Shown piece after piece: positions 1 to 9,046 of a stretch of 64,000 nucleotides of DNA. Both the position numbers and the translations under genes were made by a program. Each line of letters begins with the position of its first letter. The stretch's first letter is position 1. Source of the DNA: Eubacteriaceae bacterium CHKCI004 (GTDB taxonomy: Bacteria > Bacillota > Clostridia > Lachnospirales > Lachnospiraceae); contig FCNR01000053.1 of NCBI GenBank assembly GCA_900016875.1, forward strand, positions 33,953-97,952. Direction: 5' to 3'. The notes beneath the pieces were generated by a model. The model was given only the letters and a program-made list of their open reading frames with translations, ran no database searches and was not told where the DNA came from.

Positions 1-44
1 GGATTTTTCAGATATTTTCAGATAGAAACAGAACGGAGGAACTT

Positions 45-2300
45 ATGTCAGAACGGATTATAAAAACAGAGTTTTCTGACGTCATGCAGAAGTCATATAT
101 CGATTATGCCATGAGCGTCATCTGTCAGAGAGCGCTGCCGGATGTGAGAGACGGTTTGAAGCCGGTGCAGAGGAGAGTGCTCTACGCCATGGAAGAGCTG
201 GGGCTGCGGGCGGACCGGCCTCACAGAAAGTCCGCGAGAATCGTGGGCGATACCATGGGTAAGTATCATCCCCACGGAGACAGCTCCATCTATGAAGCGC
301 TGGTGGTCATGGAGCAGGAGTTTAAGAAGGGGATGCCGCTGGTGGACGGCCACGGAAACTTTGGTTCCATCGAGGGAGACGGCGCCGCCGCCATGCGTTA
401 CACGGAGGCGAAGCTGCAGAAGTTTACCCAGGATGTGTATCTGGCGGATCTGGATAAGGATGTGGTGGATTTTCGTCCGAATTTTGATGAGACGGAGAAG
501 GAGCCGGAGGTACTTCCGGTGAGGATTCCGAACCTGCTCATCAACGGCGCCGAGGGTATCGCCGTTGGCATGACGACGAGTATTCCGCCTCATAATCTTT
601 CGGAGGTCATCGATGGGGTAGTGGCCTACATGGATGATCCGGAGATTACCACCGAAGGGCTGATGGAATACATAAAAGGGCCGGACTTCCCAACCGGAGG
701 TCTGGTGGTAAATCAAAAAGAACTGCGATCCATTTATGAGAGCGGCAGCGGTAAAATCAAGCTCAGAGGAAAGGTGGTCTTTGAGAAGGCGAAGAAACGT
801 TCCGGGAGAGACCGGCTGGTCATCACAGAGATTCCGTATACCATGATCGGCGCCAATATCGGAAAGTTCATCTCTGATGTGGTGGGACTGATCGAGAGCA
901 AGAAGACCACGGATATTGTGGACGTTTCCAATGAATCTTCCAAGGAAGGCATCCGCATTGTGCTGGAATTGAAGAAGAATGCCGATGTGGAGAGACTCAA
1001 GAATCTTCTATATAAAAAGACGCGTCTGGAGGATACCTTTGGCGTCAATATGCTGGCCATCGCCGACGGGCGGCCGGAGCTTCTGGGGCTGAAAGACATC
1101 ATCCGTCTGCATACAGATTTCCACTATCAGGTGATTTCCAGAAAATATAAGACCCTGCTGGAGAAGGAACTGGTGCAGAAGGAGATCAAAGAAGGACTGA
1201 TTCAGGCCTGCGACATCATTGATCTGATCATCGAGATTCTCCGGGGCAGCAAGAGCCTCGCTGAGGCCAAGGCTTGTCTGATGACGGGAGATACCGGGAA
1301 GATCACCTTTAAGACGCAGAAGTCTAAGAAAGCCGCGTCCCGGCTGTCCTTTACGGAGCGCCAGGCCACAGCGATTCTGGAAATGCGTCTGTACAGGCTC
1401 ATTGGTCTCGAGATTCTGGCGCTGCAGGAGGAGTATGCGGAGATTCTCAAGCGAATCCGGGAATATGAGGAGATTCTGAATAATCCGGAAGCCATGAAAA
1501 AGGTCATCAAAAAAGATCTGCAGAAGATTAAAAAAGAGTACGGTTTTGAGAGAAAAACCGCACTGGAAAATGCAAAGGCTCCGGTGGTCATAGAGGAAGC
1601 CGTCGAGGAGCGGGAAGTCATTTTTGTCATGGACCGCTTTGGATATGGCAAGATTCTCGAGAAAAACATTTACGAGAGAAATCAGGAGGCGGTTGAAGAA
1701 GAGTACCGCACTATTCTTCCGTGTATGAACACAGATAAGCTCTGCCTCTTTACCCATAACGGACAGATGCATCAGGTGAAGGTGCAGGATATCCCGGGCG
1801 GCAGGCTGCGGGAGAAGGGAAGTCCGATGGATAATCTTTGTAACTACGACAGCCGGGAGGAACAGATACTTCTTATCGTTCCGGACCATGCGCTGAAGGA
1901 TCATGCGCTCCTGTTTGTTGCCCGTTCATCCCTCTCAAAGATTGTGGACGGCACAGAATTTCTTGTGCAGAAGAAGACGGTGGCCGCCACCAAGCTTGGC
2001 GAAGGCGACGAGCTGGCGGCTGTGGTGCTGCTGACGCCGGAAAATGAGGAGCAGAGCTTCGTGGTGATGCAGAGCGAGGACGGATATTTCCTGCGGTTCC
2101 CGCTGGCAGAGATCACGAAAAAGAAGAAGAATGCCCTGGGCATCCGGGGAATGAGCTTAAGAGACGGCGATCAGATCCGGCATGTGTATGTGACGACAGC
2201 CGGAGCAGGGGATTCCATTCTCTATAAAGATAAAGAACTGTATTTCCAGAAAATAAAACAGATGTCGAGAGACAGCCGCGGTGTGAAAGTGCGGCGGTAG
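45..2300 (+). CDS. parC: DNA topoisomerase IV subunit A
   Basis: This type IIA topoisomerase A subunit cuts and rejoins double-stranded DNA with ParE to unlink daughter chromosomes. The 751-residue protein has the winged-helix catalytic core at the N-terminus, with the active-site tyrosine at residue 119 in AMRYTEAKL. The quinolone-determining region has serine at 80 and glutamate at 84, the sensitive-type residues. The C-terminal part is a beta-pinwheel-like region without a clear GyrA box, which favours ParC over GyrA. An AACGGAGGAAC ribosome-binding site precedes ATG 45. The parE gene would be expected just left of the window. Confidence 0.92.
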   Translation: MSERIIKTEFSDVMQKSYIDYAMSVICQRALPDVRDGLKPVQRRVLYAMEELGLRADRPHRKSARIVGDTMGKYHPHGDSSIYEALVVMEQEFKKGMPLVDGHGNFGSIEGDGAAAMRYTEAKLQKFTQDVYLADLDKDVVDFRPNFDETEKEPEVLPVRIPNLLINGAEGIAVGMTTSIPPHNLSEVIDGVVAYMDDPEITTEGLMEYIKGPDFPTGGLVVNQKELRSIYESGSGKIKLRGKVVFEKAKKRSGRDRLVITEIPYTMIGANIGKFISDVVGLIESKKTTDIVDVSNESSKEGIRIVLELKKNADVERLKNLLYKKTRLEDTFGVNMLAIADGRPELLGLKDIIRLHTDFHYQVISRKYKTLLEKELVQKEIKEGLIQACDIIDLIIEILRGSKSLAEAKACLMTGDTGKITFKTQKSKKAASRLSFTERQATAILEMRLYRLIGLEILALQEEYAEILKRIREYEEILNNPEAMKKVIKKDLQKIKKEYGFERKTALENAKAPVVIEEAVEEREVIFVMDRFGYGKILEKNIYERNQEAVEEEYRTILPCMNTDKLCLFTHNGQMHQVKVQDIPGGRLREKGSPMDNLCNYDSREEQILLIVPDHALKDHALLFVARSSLSKIVDGTEFLVQKKTVAATKLGEGDELAAVVLLTPENEEQSFVVMQSEDGYFLRFPLAEITKKKKNALGIRGMSLRDGDQIRHVYVTTAGAGDSILYKDKELYFQKIKQMSRDSRGVKVRR

Positions 2301-2323
2301 ACAAAAAAATAAATAAAATAAAA

Positions 2324-2366
2324 AAAGAACTGATTCCCATAATTTCAGGAATCAGTTCTTTTTTTG
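2324..2366. terminator. Bidirectional intrinsic terminator
   Basis: A 14-bp stem (AAAGAACTGATTCC pairing with GGAATCAGTTCTTT) has a 10-base loop, a T run on the right and an A run on the left. It can therefore terminate parC from the left and the convergent transpeptidase gene from the right. Confidence 0.9.
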
Positions 2367-2408
2367 TGCGATAAGCCCGCAGGACGGCCGCCGTGCTTGC
2401 CGCCCCGA

Positions 2409-3869
2409 CTAATAAATAACAATCGGGAAACCGGCTTCTACATTTTTATAGATGGTAGCCGCTGCAGAATACGGCAGATTCACGCAGCCGTGGGAGCCGT
2501 TGCTTCTGTAGATAGAACCGCCGAAGCTGTCTCTCCAGGTGGCGTCGTGCATGCCCTGATTACCGTTAAATGGCATCCAGTAAGTAACATCTGAGCTGTA
2601 TCCGCTTCCGTTGGCGTTAGTTCCGGTCAGAGTAGACGGGCTCTCCTTATAAGTAAGAGAATATACGCCGGTGTATGTGTCATAAGTTCCAGGCGTTCCG
2701 GTCACACAGGAAGTGTTGAGGATACATTCGCCGTCAACATAGAGCCATACTTCCTGATTGGAAATACTGATCTCCACATAAGAATCGCCAATATCATCTT
2801 TGGCAGAATTCCGGCACCGGGCGGTGTAGGAATATTCCGGTTCTCTTGTGACAGTTTTGCCGTTGGTGATGTTCTTCATTAATTTGGATTTTTCGCCGTC
2901 AAAATAAATCTTCCAGCCGTAATCTCCGCCGTAAGCGTTAATGGTCTCTCCGGAGGAGGTGGTGAAGTTTCTGGAAGCGCCCATGGTGTTATATTTGGAA
3001 CCAAGCTCTTCTACATAATCGCCTACTTTGCTGTCATCAAGAGTCACTTCGAAGTCGTCGGAAATGTTGACCCAGTCTTTGATGGTGTTGTAGTCTACTG
3101 TCTCCGTGGTGTAGCTGAAATCATAAGTAATATTGCTGGAAGCGTACTTGTTGGCTGTTGCCAGAGCGTTCTGTACGGCTTCGTCGTCCTCATAATATTC
3201 CGGCAGTTTGTAAAGGTTCTCTTCTTCCAGATTGATGACCGTAACCCCGGTGGCAAGACCGGTTTTGATAGCCTCCAGAAGCTGGTTTTTCTTTATGGTA
3301 TTACCAAGAACCTCCGGAACAATCTCAAACTGAGCTTCGCCGGCTTTTATGTAGGCATCCTCAGGAGCTACTACGTTTGCCTTGTCGAAACATTCCAGAG
3401 AATCAACGACCTCTTCCAGCTTGTCCTCGTCGAAAGAAACGTCAAGAGTTACTGTGCTCTCATCTTTACCGAAGAAATGGGTGAACCAGTTCCATGGACT
3501 TTGTGATTTATAGAGATCTTCAATCTGTGTGCCTACAGAGATGACGGTATCAATGTCCTGTGGATCGATTATTTCAGTGCGTTCCTTTTCTTCCAGCGCG
3601 ATCTTGTGAGATTCCAGATCGTCGGTAAAGGTGCGTTCTGCTTCGTCCAGGGTCATTCCACCAAGGCTGATGCCGTTTACATAAGTGTCGCGGTGAAAAT
3701 GGTCTTTATAATGGTAAACACCGATTCCGTAGGCAAGAACAATGACAACGAAAACGGCTCCGATTATCCATTTGACAGGTAAGGAGGACTTTTTCTTTGC
3801 CTTTGCCGTTTTTCTGGCCTGGCTTCTCCTTCCGCCCTGCGGTTGTTTAGTTTGTTTCTCGTTTTTCAT
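2409..3869 (-). CDS. L,D-transpeptidase (YkuD domain), membrane anchored
   Basis: This enzyme probably forms 3-3 cross-links in peptidoglycan outside the cell. A basic cytoplasmic tail is followed by one membrane segment (about residues 35-55). The middle resembles the peptidoglycan-binding linker regions common in clostridial YkuD proteins. The C-terminal catalytic domain ends with the motif GSHGCVNLP, which holds the active-site cysteine and histidine. I chose ATG at 3869 because AAAGGATG precedes it; the reading frame extends upstream to 3917 without a better start. The gene converges on parC and shares its terminator. Confidence 0.9.
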   Translation of the reverse strand: MKNEKQTKQPQGGRRSQARKTAKAKKKSSLPVKWIIGAVFVVIVLAYGIGVYHYKDHFHRDTYVNGISLGGMTLDEAERTFTDDLESHKIALEEKERTEIIDPQDIDTVISVGTQIEDLYKSQSPWNWFTHFFGKDESTVTLDVSFDEDKLEEVVDSLECFDKANVVAPEDAYIKAGEAQFEIVPEVLGNTIKKNQLLEAIKTGLATGVTVINLEEENLYKLPEYYEDDEAVQNALATANKYASSNITYDFSYTTETVDYNTIKDWVNISDDFEVTLDDSKVGDYVEELGSKYNTMGASRNFTTSSGETINAYGGDYGWKIYFDGEKSKLMKNITNGKTVTREPEYSYTARCRNSAKDDIGDSYVEISISNQEVWLYVDGECILNTSCVTGTPGTYDTYTGVYSLTYKESPSTLTGTNANGSGYSSDVTYWMPFNGNQGMHDATWRDSFGGSIYRSNGSHGCVNLPYSAAATIYKNVEAGFPIVIY

Positions 3870-3951
3870 GAGTACATCCTTTCGTATGTGAAATTTGCGT
3901 ATAATATTATAGTACATCCATAGGAAAAATCATACCGGTTAAACCTTACAA

Positions 3952-4455
3952 TTATGTTAAATCTTTGTGATAACCTTGTAAATCCGATAAAAATTTTTGA
4001 ATTTCCTCCGGTGAGTTCTGGCTGAGACTGGAGTTGTGGAAACGGGTGTCCATGGTGACATCCGGACCAAACCAGCCGGGAGCTTTATAAGAATTGGCAG
4101 AATCTATATCCGGAAATTCAATTTCAGCCATGATGAGTCCTTCATAAGAACCGTGGAAAATATCCAGCTCAATAAGGTAACCATGGGATTCCGGGATTTT
4201 GTACCGGGTTTTTTCTATAATAATGCCGTCTGTTTTGGCGGAAAGATGGGTAAAACTCTCCCGGGAGAGGGGCATCTCCACTTCTTCTCTGGCAAGCAGT
4301 CCTTCAGATTTGACGGTCAGAATGTAGTCGTCGTTTTTCCGGCGGATACGGATGACCGGGCAGGTGCAGACATAAGCCTGGGCAATAATATCATGCGGAT
4401 AGGAATCCAGATGCTCTGGTAACTGCTTGATTAAATATTTGCGCTCAATTTCCAT
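3952..4455 (-). CDS. CYTH-fold triphosphatase-like protein
   Basis: The 167-residue protein begins MEIERKYL, the ExExK signature of CYTH tunnel enzymes (triphosphatases and class IV adenylate cyclases). Further basic and acidic pairs along the chain (RIRRK, ELDIF, AEIEF) fit the eight-stranded tunnel that binds triphosphates and metal. The cellular substrate cannot be deduced, and inorganic triphosphate is the usual one for short bacterial forms. AAAAGGAGG precedes the ATG. The mobile element begins about 70 bases upstream, inside its promoter region. Confidence 0.85.
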   Translation of the reverse strand: MEIERKYLIKQLPEHLDSYPHDIIAQAYVCTCPVIRIRRKNDDYILTVKSEGLLAREEVEMPLSRESFTHLSAKTDGIIIEKTRYKIPESHGYLIELDIFHGSYEGLIMAEIEFPDIDSANSYKAPGWFGPDVTMDTRFHNSSLSQNSPEEIQKFLSDLQGYHKDLT

Positions 4456-4500
4456 GTCAACCTCCTTTTATAAATGAAAAATAAACCATTTCAGTATAAA

Positions 4501-4529
4501 AGTATAACTGATTTTTAAGAAAAATGAAA
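4501..4529 (-). promoter_or_regulatory. Candidate promoter of the CYTH gene
   Basis: Reading the minus strand, TTTCAT, 17 bases, TATACT lies 46-75 bases upstream of the start codon. The -10 box is good and the -35 box poor. The -35 box overlaps the left copy of the 16-bp direct repeat. Confidence 0.4.
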
Positions 4530-4541
4530 CCATGAATTTCT
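4526..4541. repeat. Left copy of the 16-bp direct repeat flanking the ICE
   Basis: GAAACCATGAATTTCT here is identical to 48719-48734. The bases just outside and inside differ between the two copies, so the repeat is exactly 16 bp. It marks the left junction of the element. Confidence 0.85.
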
Positions 4542-4567
4542 CGTACATTGTATAATTAAATGCAACA
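4542..4567 (+). repeat. Left terminal inverted repeat (IS30-like)
   Basis: This is the 26-bp left end, with TGCAACA at its inner edge (4561-4567). The right end, read inward, matches at the same seven positions and at seven of the other 19. The spacing matches the conserved GCAACA of the 26-bp IS30 inverted repeat as I remember it. Confidence 0.6.
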
Positions 4568-4603
4568 AGAGATATTTAAAAACTCTTGTTGCATTTATTT
4601 TTT
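4558..4603 (+). terminator. Hairpin with T run inside the left end
   Basis: A perfect 14-bp stem (4558-4571 with 4583-4596) is followed by ATTTTTTT. It looks like an intrinsic terminator that would insulate the element from chromosomal transcription. It also places a second, inverted TGTTGCA next to the first and could be a transposase-binding site. Confidence 0.7.
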
Positions 4604-4654
4604 TACCTGAATATCCGCTATTTAAGCGGTTATCGAGAGATTGGAGGGATGCAG

Positions 4655-4858
4655 TTGGAGAGACGGAAATACAAAAGATTATCGTATGAAGACCGTTTAA
4701 GAGCTGAAAAAATGTACAAAACGGGCATGAGTATCGCACAGGTGGCCGAACAATTAGGCGTTACACGCTCAACGATATATCGGGACTACAAAAGGGGGGT
4801 GGACAACAGAACCCATACTTACAGCGCAGAACTCGCCCAGCAAAATCTATTTAGGTGA
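4655..4858 (+). CDS. Small HTH protein resembling the IS30 transposase N-terminus
   Basis: The product has about 67 residues with a helix-turn-helix (YEDRLRAEKMYKTG to STIYRDYKRG). It closely parallels the DNA-binding N-terminus of the transposase at the other end of the element (YEDRL and TIYREIKRG). I chose TTG 4655 because GGAGGG lies seven bases upstream; ATG 4649 is too close to that site and ATG 4586 has none. It may bind the element ends or act as a regulator. The stop overlaps the start region of the next gene. Confidence 0.65.
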   Translation: MERRKYKRLSYEDRLRAEKMYKTGMSIAQVAEQLGVTRSTIYRDYKRGVDNRTHTYSAELAQQNLFR

Positions 4859-4863
4859 TGCTT

Positions 4864-5472
4864 ATGTATGAGCTGGAAATCAGCGATATTAAAAAAATCC
4901 TGATGGACTATGACACTATCAAAGAGCAGACGAAACAGCAGATTATCGACCTTTATAATGATTTGTTTGATACTGATACATTAATCCGTGTCATATCGAC
5001 AAAAAGCATACAGATAGATAGGATGCCAAAGCCACCCGGGAGCAGTAAAAAAGATTTATCTGACATTGTCCTTCGGCATGAAAAACAGCTAAAGAAATGG
5101 TATAGGGAAATTTCTTATGAGATTGACCTGCTCCTTGCGAAAGAAGAAATGCTCCGGCGTGTGTGGCTGTGTTATCGGATATTGCCGGATAATGAATATC
5201 AGGTTATCACGAAGGTGTACATCAATAAGCAGATGTGCAAACAGGTAGAGCTGGAATCGGGGAAGACAAAAACAACATTTTTTCGGACGATAAACCGGGG
5301 ATTAACCGATATCAAACGGATGTATGACAGTGACCTCTCCAATGATTTTCTCTTAAAACAGTTTTTATCAAAGCAGAAAAAGAAAAAGACAGCCCCTAAA
5401 AAGCAGGAAAGCTATGAACAGTTATCCTTCGGGCTGGATGACAGTGCCAATTGCGGCGATAAAACGCCGTAA
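4864..5472 (+). CDS. Sigma-region-4-like/ArpU-type regulator
   Basis: The roughly 202-residue protein has a charged helical N-terminal half. Near residues 105-155 a helix-turn-helix runs from LPDNEYQVI through KTTFFRTINRGLTDI, like region 4 of sigma factors and phage late regulators of the ArpU/RinA kind. The C-terminus is rich in lysine. It lies directly upstream of the partition genes and could control them or transfer genes. ATG 4864 is preferred over GTG 4855 because an AGGTG site precedes it. Confidence 0.6.
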   Translation: MYELEISDIKKILMDYDTIKEQTKQQIIDLYNDLFDTDTLIRVISTKSIQIDRMPKPPGSSKKDLSDIVLRHEKQLKKWYREISYEIDLLLAKEEMLRRVWLCYRILPDNEYQVITKVYINKQMCKQVELESGKTKTTFFRTINRGLTDIKRMYDSDLSNDFLLKQFLSKQKKKKTAPKKQESYEQLSFGLDDSANCGDKTP

Positions 5473-5496
5473 AATATAAAACAAAGGAGATGCAAC

Positions 5497-6216
5497 ATGA
5501 AAGTATACGCAATCGGAAACCTCAAGGGTGGCGTTGGAAAAACCACCACAACTGTGAACCTGGCATATAGCTTTGCCAGATTGGGAAAAAAGGTCTTAGT
5601 CATTGACCTTGACCCGCAGAAAAACTGTACCCCGTTTTTTACCAAAGCCAGTGAGTATGACCATACGGTCAGGGATGTGCTGGATGAACCGGACAGTATC
5701 TGTGACGCAATCTATGAGACAAGGTATCTGTTGATTGATATTATCAAAGGCTCTGCAAAGTCAATGAAAGAGGAAGCGACAGACCGGTTAAAGATTGCTC
5801 TGGATATCATAAAAGAAGATTATGATATCTGCCTGATTGATACCCGGCCAGTCTTTGACAGCCTGACGAAAAACGCCCTGTATGCGGCGGATGTCCTGCT
5901 CACACCGGTAAAATTTGATAACTTCTGCCGGGATAATCTGTCCATGGTAGAGGATGCCTACCATGAAATTATGGATGAAAATATAAAACTGGAATGGAAG
6001 GTATTTGCCAACATGACTGCCAATGCAAAGGCACAGAGAGTATCCTCAATGGATTTGCTGGCGAAACATGATTATCCGTTTATGGATAGCTGTATCAGCC
6101 GCACAGCCGTCGTAGATAACGCATTGTCGCTCTATAAACCAGTGGCAAAGCACCGTTCCGGCAGTATGGTAGCAGAAGATTTTATAGACTTAGCAAAAGA
6201 GCTTTTGGAAGGATAA
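5497..6216 (+). CDS. parA: ParA-family partition ATPase
   Basis: The 239-residue ATPase has the deviant Walker A motif KGGVGKTTTTVNLA at residues 9-22 and the Walker B-like VIDLDPQ near 43. It would segregate or stabilise an autonomous form of the element with the ParB protein encoded 12 bases downstream. AAAGGAG precedes the ATG. Such genes are typical of plasmids and plasmid-like ICEs. Confidence 0.9.
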   Translation: MKVYAIGNLKGGVGKTTTTVNLAYSFARLGKKVLVIDLDPQKNCTPFFTKASEYDHTVRDVLDEPDSICDAIYETRYLLIDIIKGSAKSMKEEATDRLKIALDIIKEDYDICLIDTRPVFDSLTKNALYAADVLLTPVKFDNFCRDNLSMVEDAYHEIMDENIKLEWKVFANMTANAKAQRVSSMDLLAKHDYPFMDSCISRTAVVDNALSLYKPVAKHRSGSMVAEDFIDLAKELLEG

Positions 6217-6228
6217 GGGGGAAAGGTT

Positions 6229-7581
6229 ATGGCAAAACTGACAAATGTTTTTGGTAAAGATAACAAAGAGGAAATCAAGAAGAGGGACACACATCCAAAA
6301 CGTATCACGAAATGGATACATTACAGCAAATTAAAGAGCAACCCGCACCAGTATTGTGACGCTACACCGGAAGAAATAGAAGCATTGGCAGACATGATAG
6401 AAGCGGACGGGGAAGTCCTTCAGGACTTGCTTATCCGCAAAGTAGATGCTGATGAATATGAAATCATCGGCGGCCACAAACGGCGGGAAGCCTGTAAGTT
6501 CCTTGTAGAAAGGCGGAACCGCCCGGAGTTCGCTATGCTCCCGTGTATCGTCAAAGATATAAGCGATGTACGGGCACGGTTTCAGGTATACTCCAGCAAT
6601 ACCCATCATGAAAAGACACCATATGAGATCATGCATGAGCTGGAAGAGATGGAGTACCTGCTGACAAATTACCCGGAAGAATTTCCAGACCTGCAGACCG
6701 GACGTATGGTAGAACGTCTCGCAAAGCAGATGAACATGAAACGGGCGACCGTAGGAGAATATCAGTCTATCGCCAAAAATCTGACTGATGAAGCCATGGA
6801 AGAATTTAAACAGGGGCGGCTGGATAAGTCGGCGGCAGTCACCATTTCCCGGATGCCGGAAGATGCACAGAGGGAAGTCATCGAAAAGGGATTGACCAAA
6901 GATGTGGACATTAAAAAATTCAAAGAGGAAAATCTTGAGCCTGACGCTGTGCTTATCCGTGTATCATATCATATCTTAGACATTAGTGATTATGATAATG
7001 CCAATATTGACCGTAAAGATTTAGCAAAATACCTAAAAGAAAATTTCGGACAGACATTTTATGGGACTGTACAGGGGCAGGTTGCCATCCAGTGTAATAA
7101 AAAGCACATCACGATATCCGGGAAAAAGGTCACATGGGAACGGTTTGTACAGCTTATCAATAAACATTGCCCGAAAATGACAAGCCAGGAACCAGAACCA
7201 AAAGAGGGAGTGCCAGAGCCGATACCAACAACGGAACGCTGGGAACAAAAAAAGGAATCCTTCAAAGAAGCGTCGGAAAATACTGAAAATGCCGCAAAAG
7301 AACTAGAACGGTCAGAAGAGATACCGGCACAATCGGAAATAAAATCCGAACCATCGGAACCAACAGCAACGATTATCGAGATGCCAAAAGAGCCGGAAAC
7401 GGAAAAGAAACCGGTTCCATGGCAGGTCAGCCGCAAAAAATATATGGAAACATTGACAGAAAAAGAAATGGCACAATATTTATCAAATAATTTATCCGGT
7501 GTCACCTTAAAGACACCGCAGGAATTAGAAAAATGGCTGTTAGAAAAGGTAGACGGAGAAGGGCAGGCCATCGCAATCTAA
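6229..7581 (+). CDS. parB: ParB-family DNA-binding protein
   Basis: The 450-residue protein has the ParB/sulfiredoxin nucleotide-binding fold at about 25-115, including EIIGGHKRREAC. A helix-turn-helix region follows (QMNMKRATVGEYQSIAKNLT and LDKSAAVTISRMP). After a Pro/Glu/Lys-rich linker the C-terminus may dimerise. Its DNA target is not known. The 17-bp palindromes of this element are candidates, although none lies within 900 bases of parAB, which is unusual for a centromere. Confidence 0.88.
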   Translation: MAKLTNVFGKDNKEEIKKRDTHPKRITKWIHYSKLKSNPHQYCDATPEEIEALADMIEADGEVLQDLLIRKVDADEYEIIGGHKRREACKFLVERRNRPEFAMLPCIVKDISDVRARFQVYSSNTHHEKTPYEIMHELEEMEYLLTNYPEEFPDLQTGRMVERLAKQMNMKRATVGEYQSIAKNLTDEAMEEFKQGRLDKSAAVTISRMPEDAQREVIEKGLTKDVDIKKFKEENLEPDAVLIRVSYHILDISDYDNANIDRKDLAKYLKENFGQTFYGTVQGQVAIQCNKKHITISGKKVTWERFVQLINKHCPKMTSQEPEPKEGVPEPIPTTERWEQKKESFKEASENTENAAKELERSEEIPAQSEIKSEPSEPTATIIEMPKEPETEKKPVPWQVSRKKYMETLTEKEMAQYLSNNLSGVTLKTPQELEKWLLEKVDGEGQAIAI

Positions 7582-7592
7582 ATACTGCAAAC

Positions 7593-7612
7593 GGGGCTGG
7601 GAGACCAGCCCC
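7593..7612. other. GC-rich hairpin after parB
   Basis: GGGGCTGG, GAGA, CCAGCCCC forms an 8-bp perfect stem with a tetraloop 12 bases after the parB stop. It lacks a T run, so it is more likely an mRNA 3'-end stabiliser than a terminator. Confidence 0.6.
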
Positions 7613-7827
7613 TGCAGAAAAAATCCCGGTATATTTTGCAGGAAAAGTATGCTCGGAAAAAAGGAGTATGATAAAAGTATATTTATGGGGATGATTACAA
7701 CGCTCACCCGGCAAAAATGTCCCCTGAATTATATTTTATCCGTATATTTCCGGCCATCCAATGCCTGCGCCGGAACCCTGTCCCTATATCATGCCATTGT
7801 GTCCTCCCCTGCGGGGACACAAAAAAG

Positions 7828-7960
7828 CTTTTCCCCTCTTGTCTGCCTGATATATGGCTGTCTGTCCCCTGTCAAGGACGGTAGCCGCGGAAGCGGTGCC
7901 GCAGGCATCCTTTACCGGGGACAGACAGCCATATACCCCTTGGGGCAAGAGGGAGAAAAG
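7828..7960. repeat. Long inverted repeat in a gene-free 420-bp region
   Basis: No convincing gene lies between 7582 and 8004. A perfect 19-bp inverted repeat (7851-7869 with 7917-7935) encloses 47 bases that can fold further. Outer arms (7828-7841 with 7946-7960) extend the pairing. A smaller hairpin, TCCCC-TGC-GGGGA, precedes it near 7804-7816. It could be a structured RNA, an origin or a transfer origin; none can be chosen from sequence. Confidence 0.75.
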
Positions 7961-8004
7961 TGGGAGAGCCAGCCAGGAACAAAAAAGGGAAGGAAGGTGG
8001 GAGT

Positions 8005-8250
8005 ATGATCGCAATGCTACGTAACAGCCGACAGATGGAAGATTTCATGCAGGACTTAATGAAGGATATCTATGCTATGCAGGAGCAGGGGATAGACCCA
8101 TTATACCAGACGGCATATCTGGCAAAACGTGTCTTTACAGCGCCACCGCTCCGGGAAGGGGAAGAGGCTGCGTTTACTACATCCCAGCTCCGCCGGATCT
8201 TTTTCCTGGCCGGGGAACATACCGTGGTAAAGAGAGGAGACAAGGAATGA
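8005..8250 (+). CDS. Hypothetical small ICE protein
   Basis: The 81-residue soluble, mostly helical protein shows no motif I recognise. ATG 8005 has GGTGGGAG upstream; the reading frame extends left without a start that has a ribosome-binding site. The stop overlaps the start of the next gene by four bases (ATGA), so the two are translationally coupled. Confidence 0.6.
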   Translation: MIAMLRNSRQMEDFMQDLMKDIYAMQEQGIDPLYQTAYLAKRVFTAPPLREGEEAAFTTSQLRRIFFLAGEHTVVKRGDKE

Positions 8251-8489
8251 AAATGAAAAGATTGCCAAAGAAGGCAAGAAACAAGATAAAGGTATTTGTG
8301 CTGTTCCTTTTTCTGTCAATATGTCTGAAGCAGGCGGGGACGCCAGAGCTGTCCCTGACCCTGAAAAGTTTCCTCCACGTTATCCTTATCCTTGCCTGGC
8401 TGTTTGCCGGTCTTTATCTCCTGGGATTTATCGGACAGGGGAAAAAGACCGGGGAAAGCCGGCAGGAAGGGAAAGATGACTTGTACTGA
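8247..8489 (+). CDS. Small two-pass membrane protein
   Basis: The 80-residue protein has a very basic N-terminus and two hydrophobic segments (about 16-32 and 43-65) with a charged tail. It overlaps the preceding gene by four bases. Its stop codon TGA is part of the 17-bp palindrome at 8483, so the protein ends DDLY. Function unknown. Confidence 0.6.
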   Translation: MKMKRLPKKARNKIKVFVLFLFLSICLKQAGTPELSLTLKSFLHVILILAWLFAGLYLLGFIGQGKKTGESRQEGKDDLY

Positions 8490-8499
8490 AATTCAGTAC
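8483..8499. repeat. 17-bp palindrome, copy 1 (A-centred)
   Basis: GTACTGAAATTCAGTAC. It supplies the stop codon of the upstream gene and ends 20 bases before ATG 8520. Confidence 0.95.
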
Positions 8500-8519
8500 G
8501 CCAAAAAGGAGAAGAAAAG

Positions 8520-8780
8520 ATGCATATCATCATCAAAGGTGTAGAGACCATTGAGGAATATAAACAGTGTTATGCCCTGATGCATGGAATGGCAGATGAG
8601 TTCCGGAAAAAACATAACGGTTATCTGGATAGCTGGATACATGGGGAGATCCACGATGTCTGGATGGATAAAGATGGGAACCTGTACCTTTCCTATGAAG
8701 ATGGGTTTTCCGGTATGTTTGCAAAGAGAAAGAAAAGAGTTGAAAAAGGGTGGAGAAGGAGCGCGTACCTGTTGTTGTGA
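8520..8780 (+). CDS. Hypothetical small ICE protein
   Basis: The 86-residue protein is rich in aromatic residues (EIHDVWMDKDGNLYLSYEDGFSG) and ends with a basic tail. AAAAAGGAGAAGAAAAG gives a good ribosome-binding site. No family is recognised. Confidence 0.55.
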   Translation: MHIIIKGVETIEEYKQCYALMHGMADEFRKKHNGYLDSWIHGEIHDVWMDKDGNLYLSYEDGFSGMFAKRKKRVEKGWRRSAYLLL

Positions 8781-8881
8781 TGCAAGATACAGCAAAACAA
8801 TGGGTATCTTCCTGTGGAATAATGGTTCCAGCGTTCGGAGAAGCCCTTGTATGAGACAAAAGAACAGTATCTTTCAATAGC

Positions 8882-8898
8882 GTACTGAATTTCAGTAC
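8882..8898. repeat. 17-bp palindrome, copy 2 (T-centred)
   Basis: GTACTGAATTTCAGTAC at the start of a 266-bp gene-free leader (8781-9046). Confidence 0.95.
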
Positions 8899-8901
8899 AA
8901 C

Positions 8902-9009
8902 GCCCGCCTGCGGACAGGATATCCTGGGCCGTGGTCTGCAAAAGCACAGGCGGGCCTGTACACAGGGAACTGTGTACAACGTATACTTTCATATCAGGCG
9001 GGACGTCCC
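8902..9009. other. Cluster of inverted repeats in the leader of the 9047 gene
   Basis: Four perfect inverted repeats follow copy 2 of the palindrome. GCCCGCCTG (8902) pairs with CAGGCGGGC (8947) and encloses CAGGATATCCTG (8915). TGTACACAG-GGAA-CTGTGTACA lies at 8957-8978 and GGGACGTCCC at 9000. The cluster could be a structured 5' leader, a regulator-binding region or a nicking-site region. Confidence 0.7.
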
Positions 9010-9046
9010 TTTCCAGGATGTTCCCGTCACTAAAAAGGAGAAATAC

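Noticed and set aside
7649..8014. Overlapping open frames on both strands in the gap after parB
   Set aside because: They share the peptide YGCLSPVKD only because the region is an inverted repeat. Neither has a ribosome-binding site or a recognisable composition.
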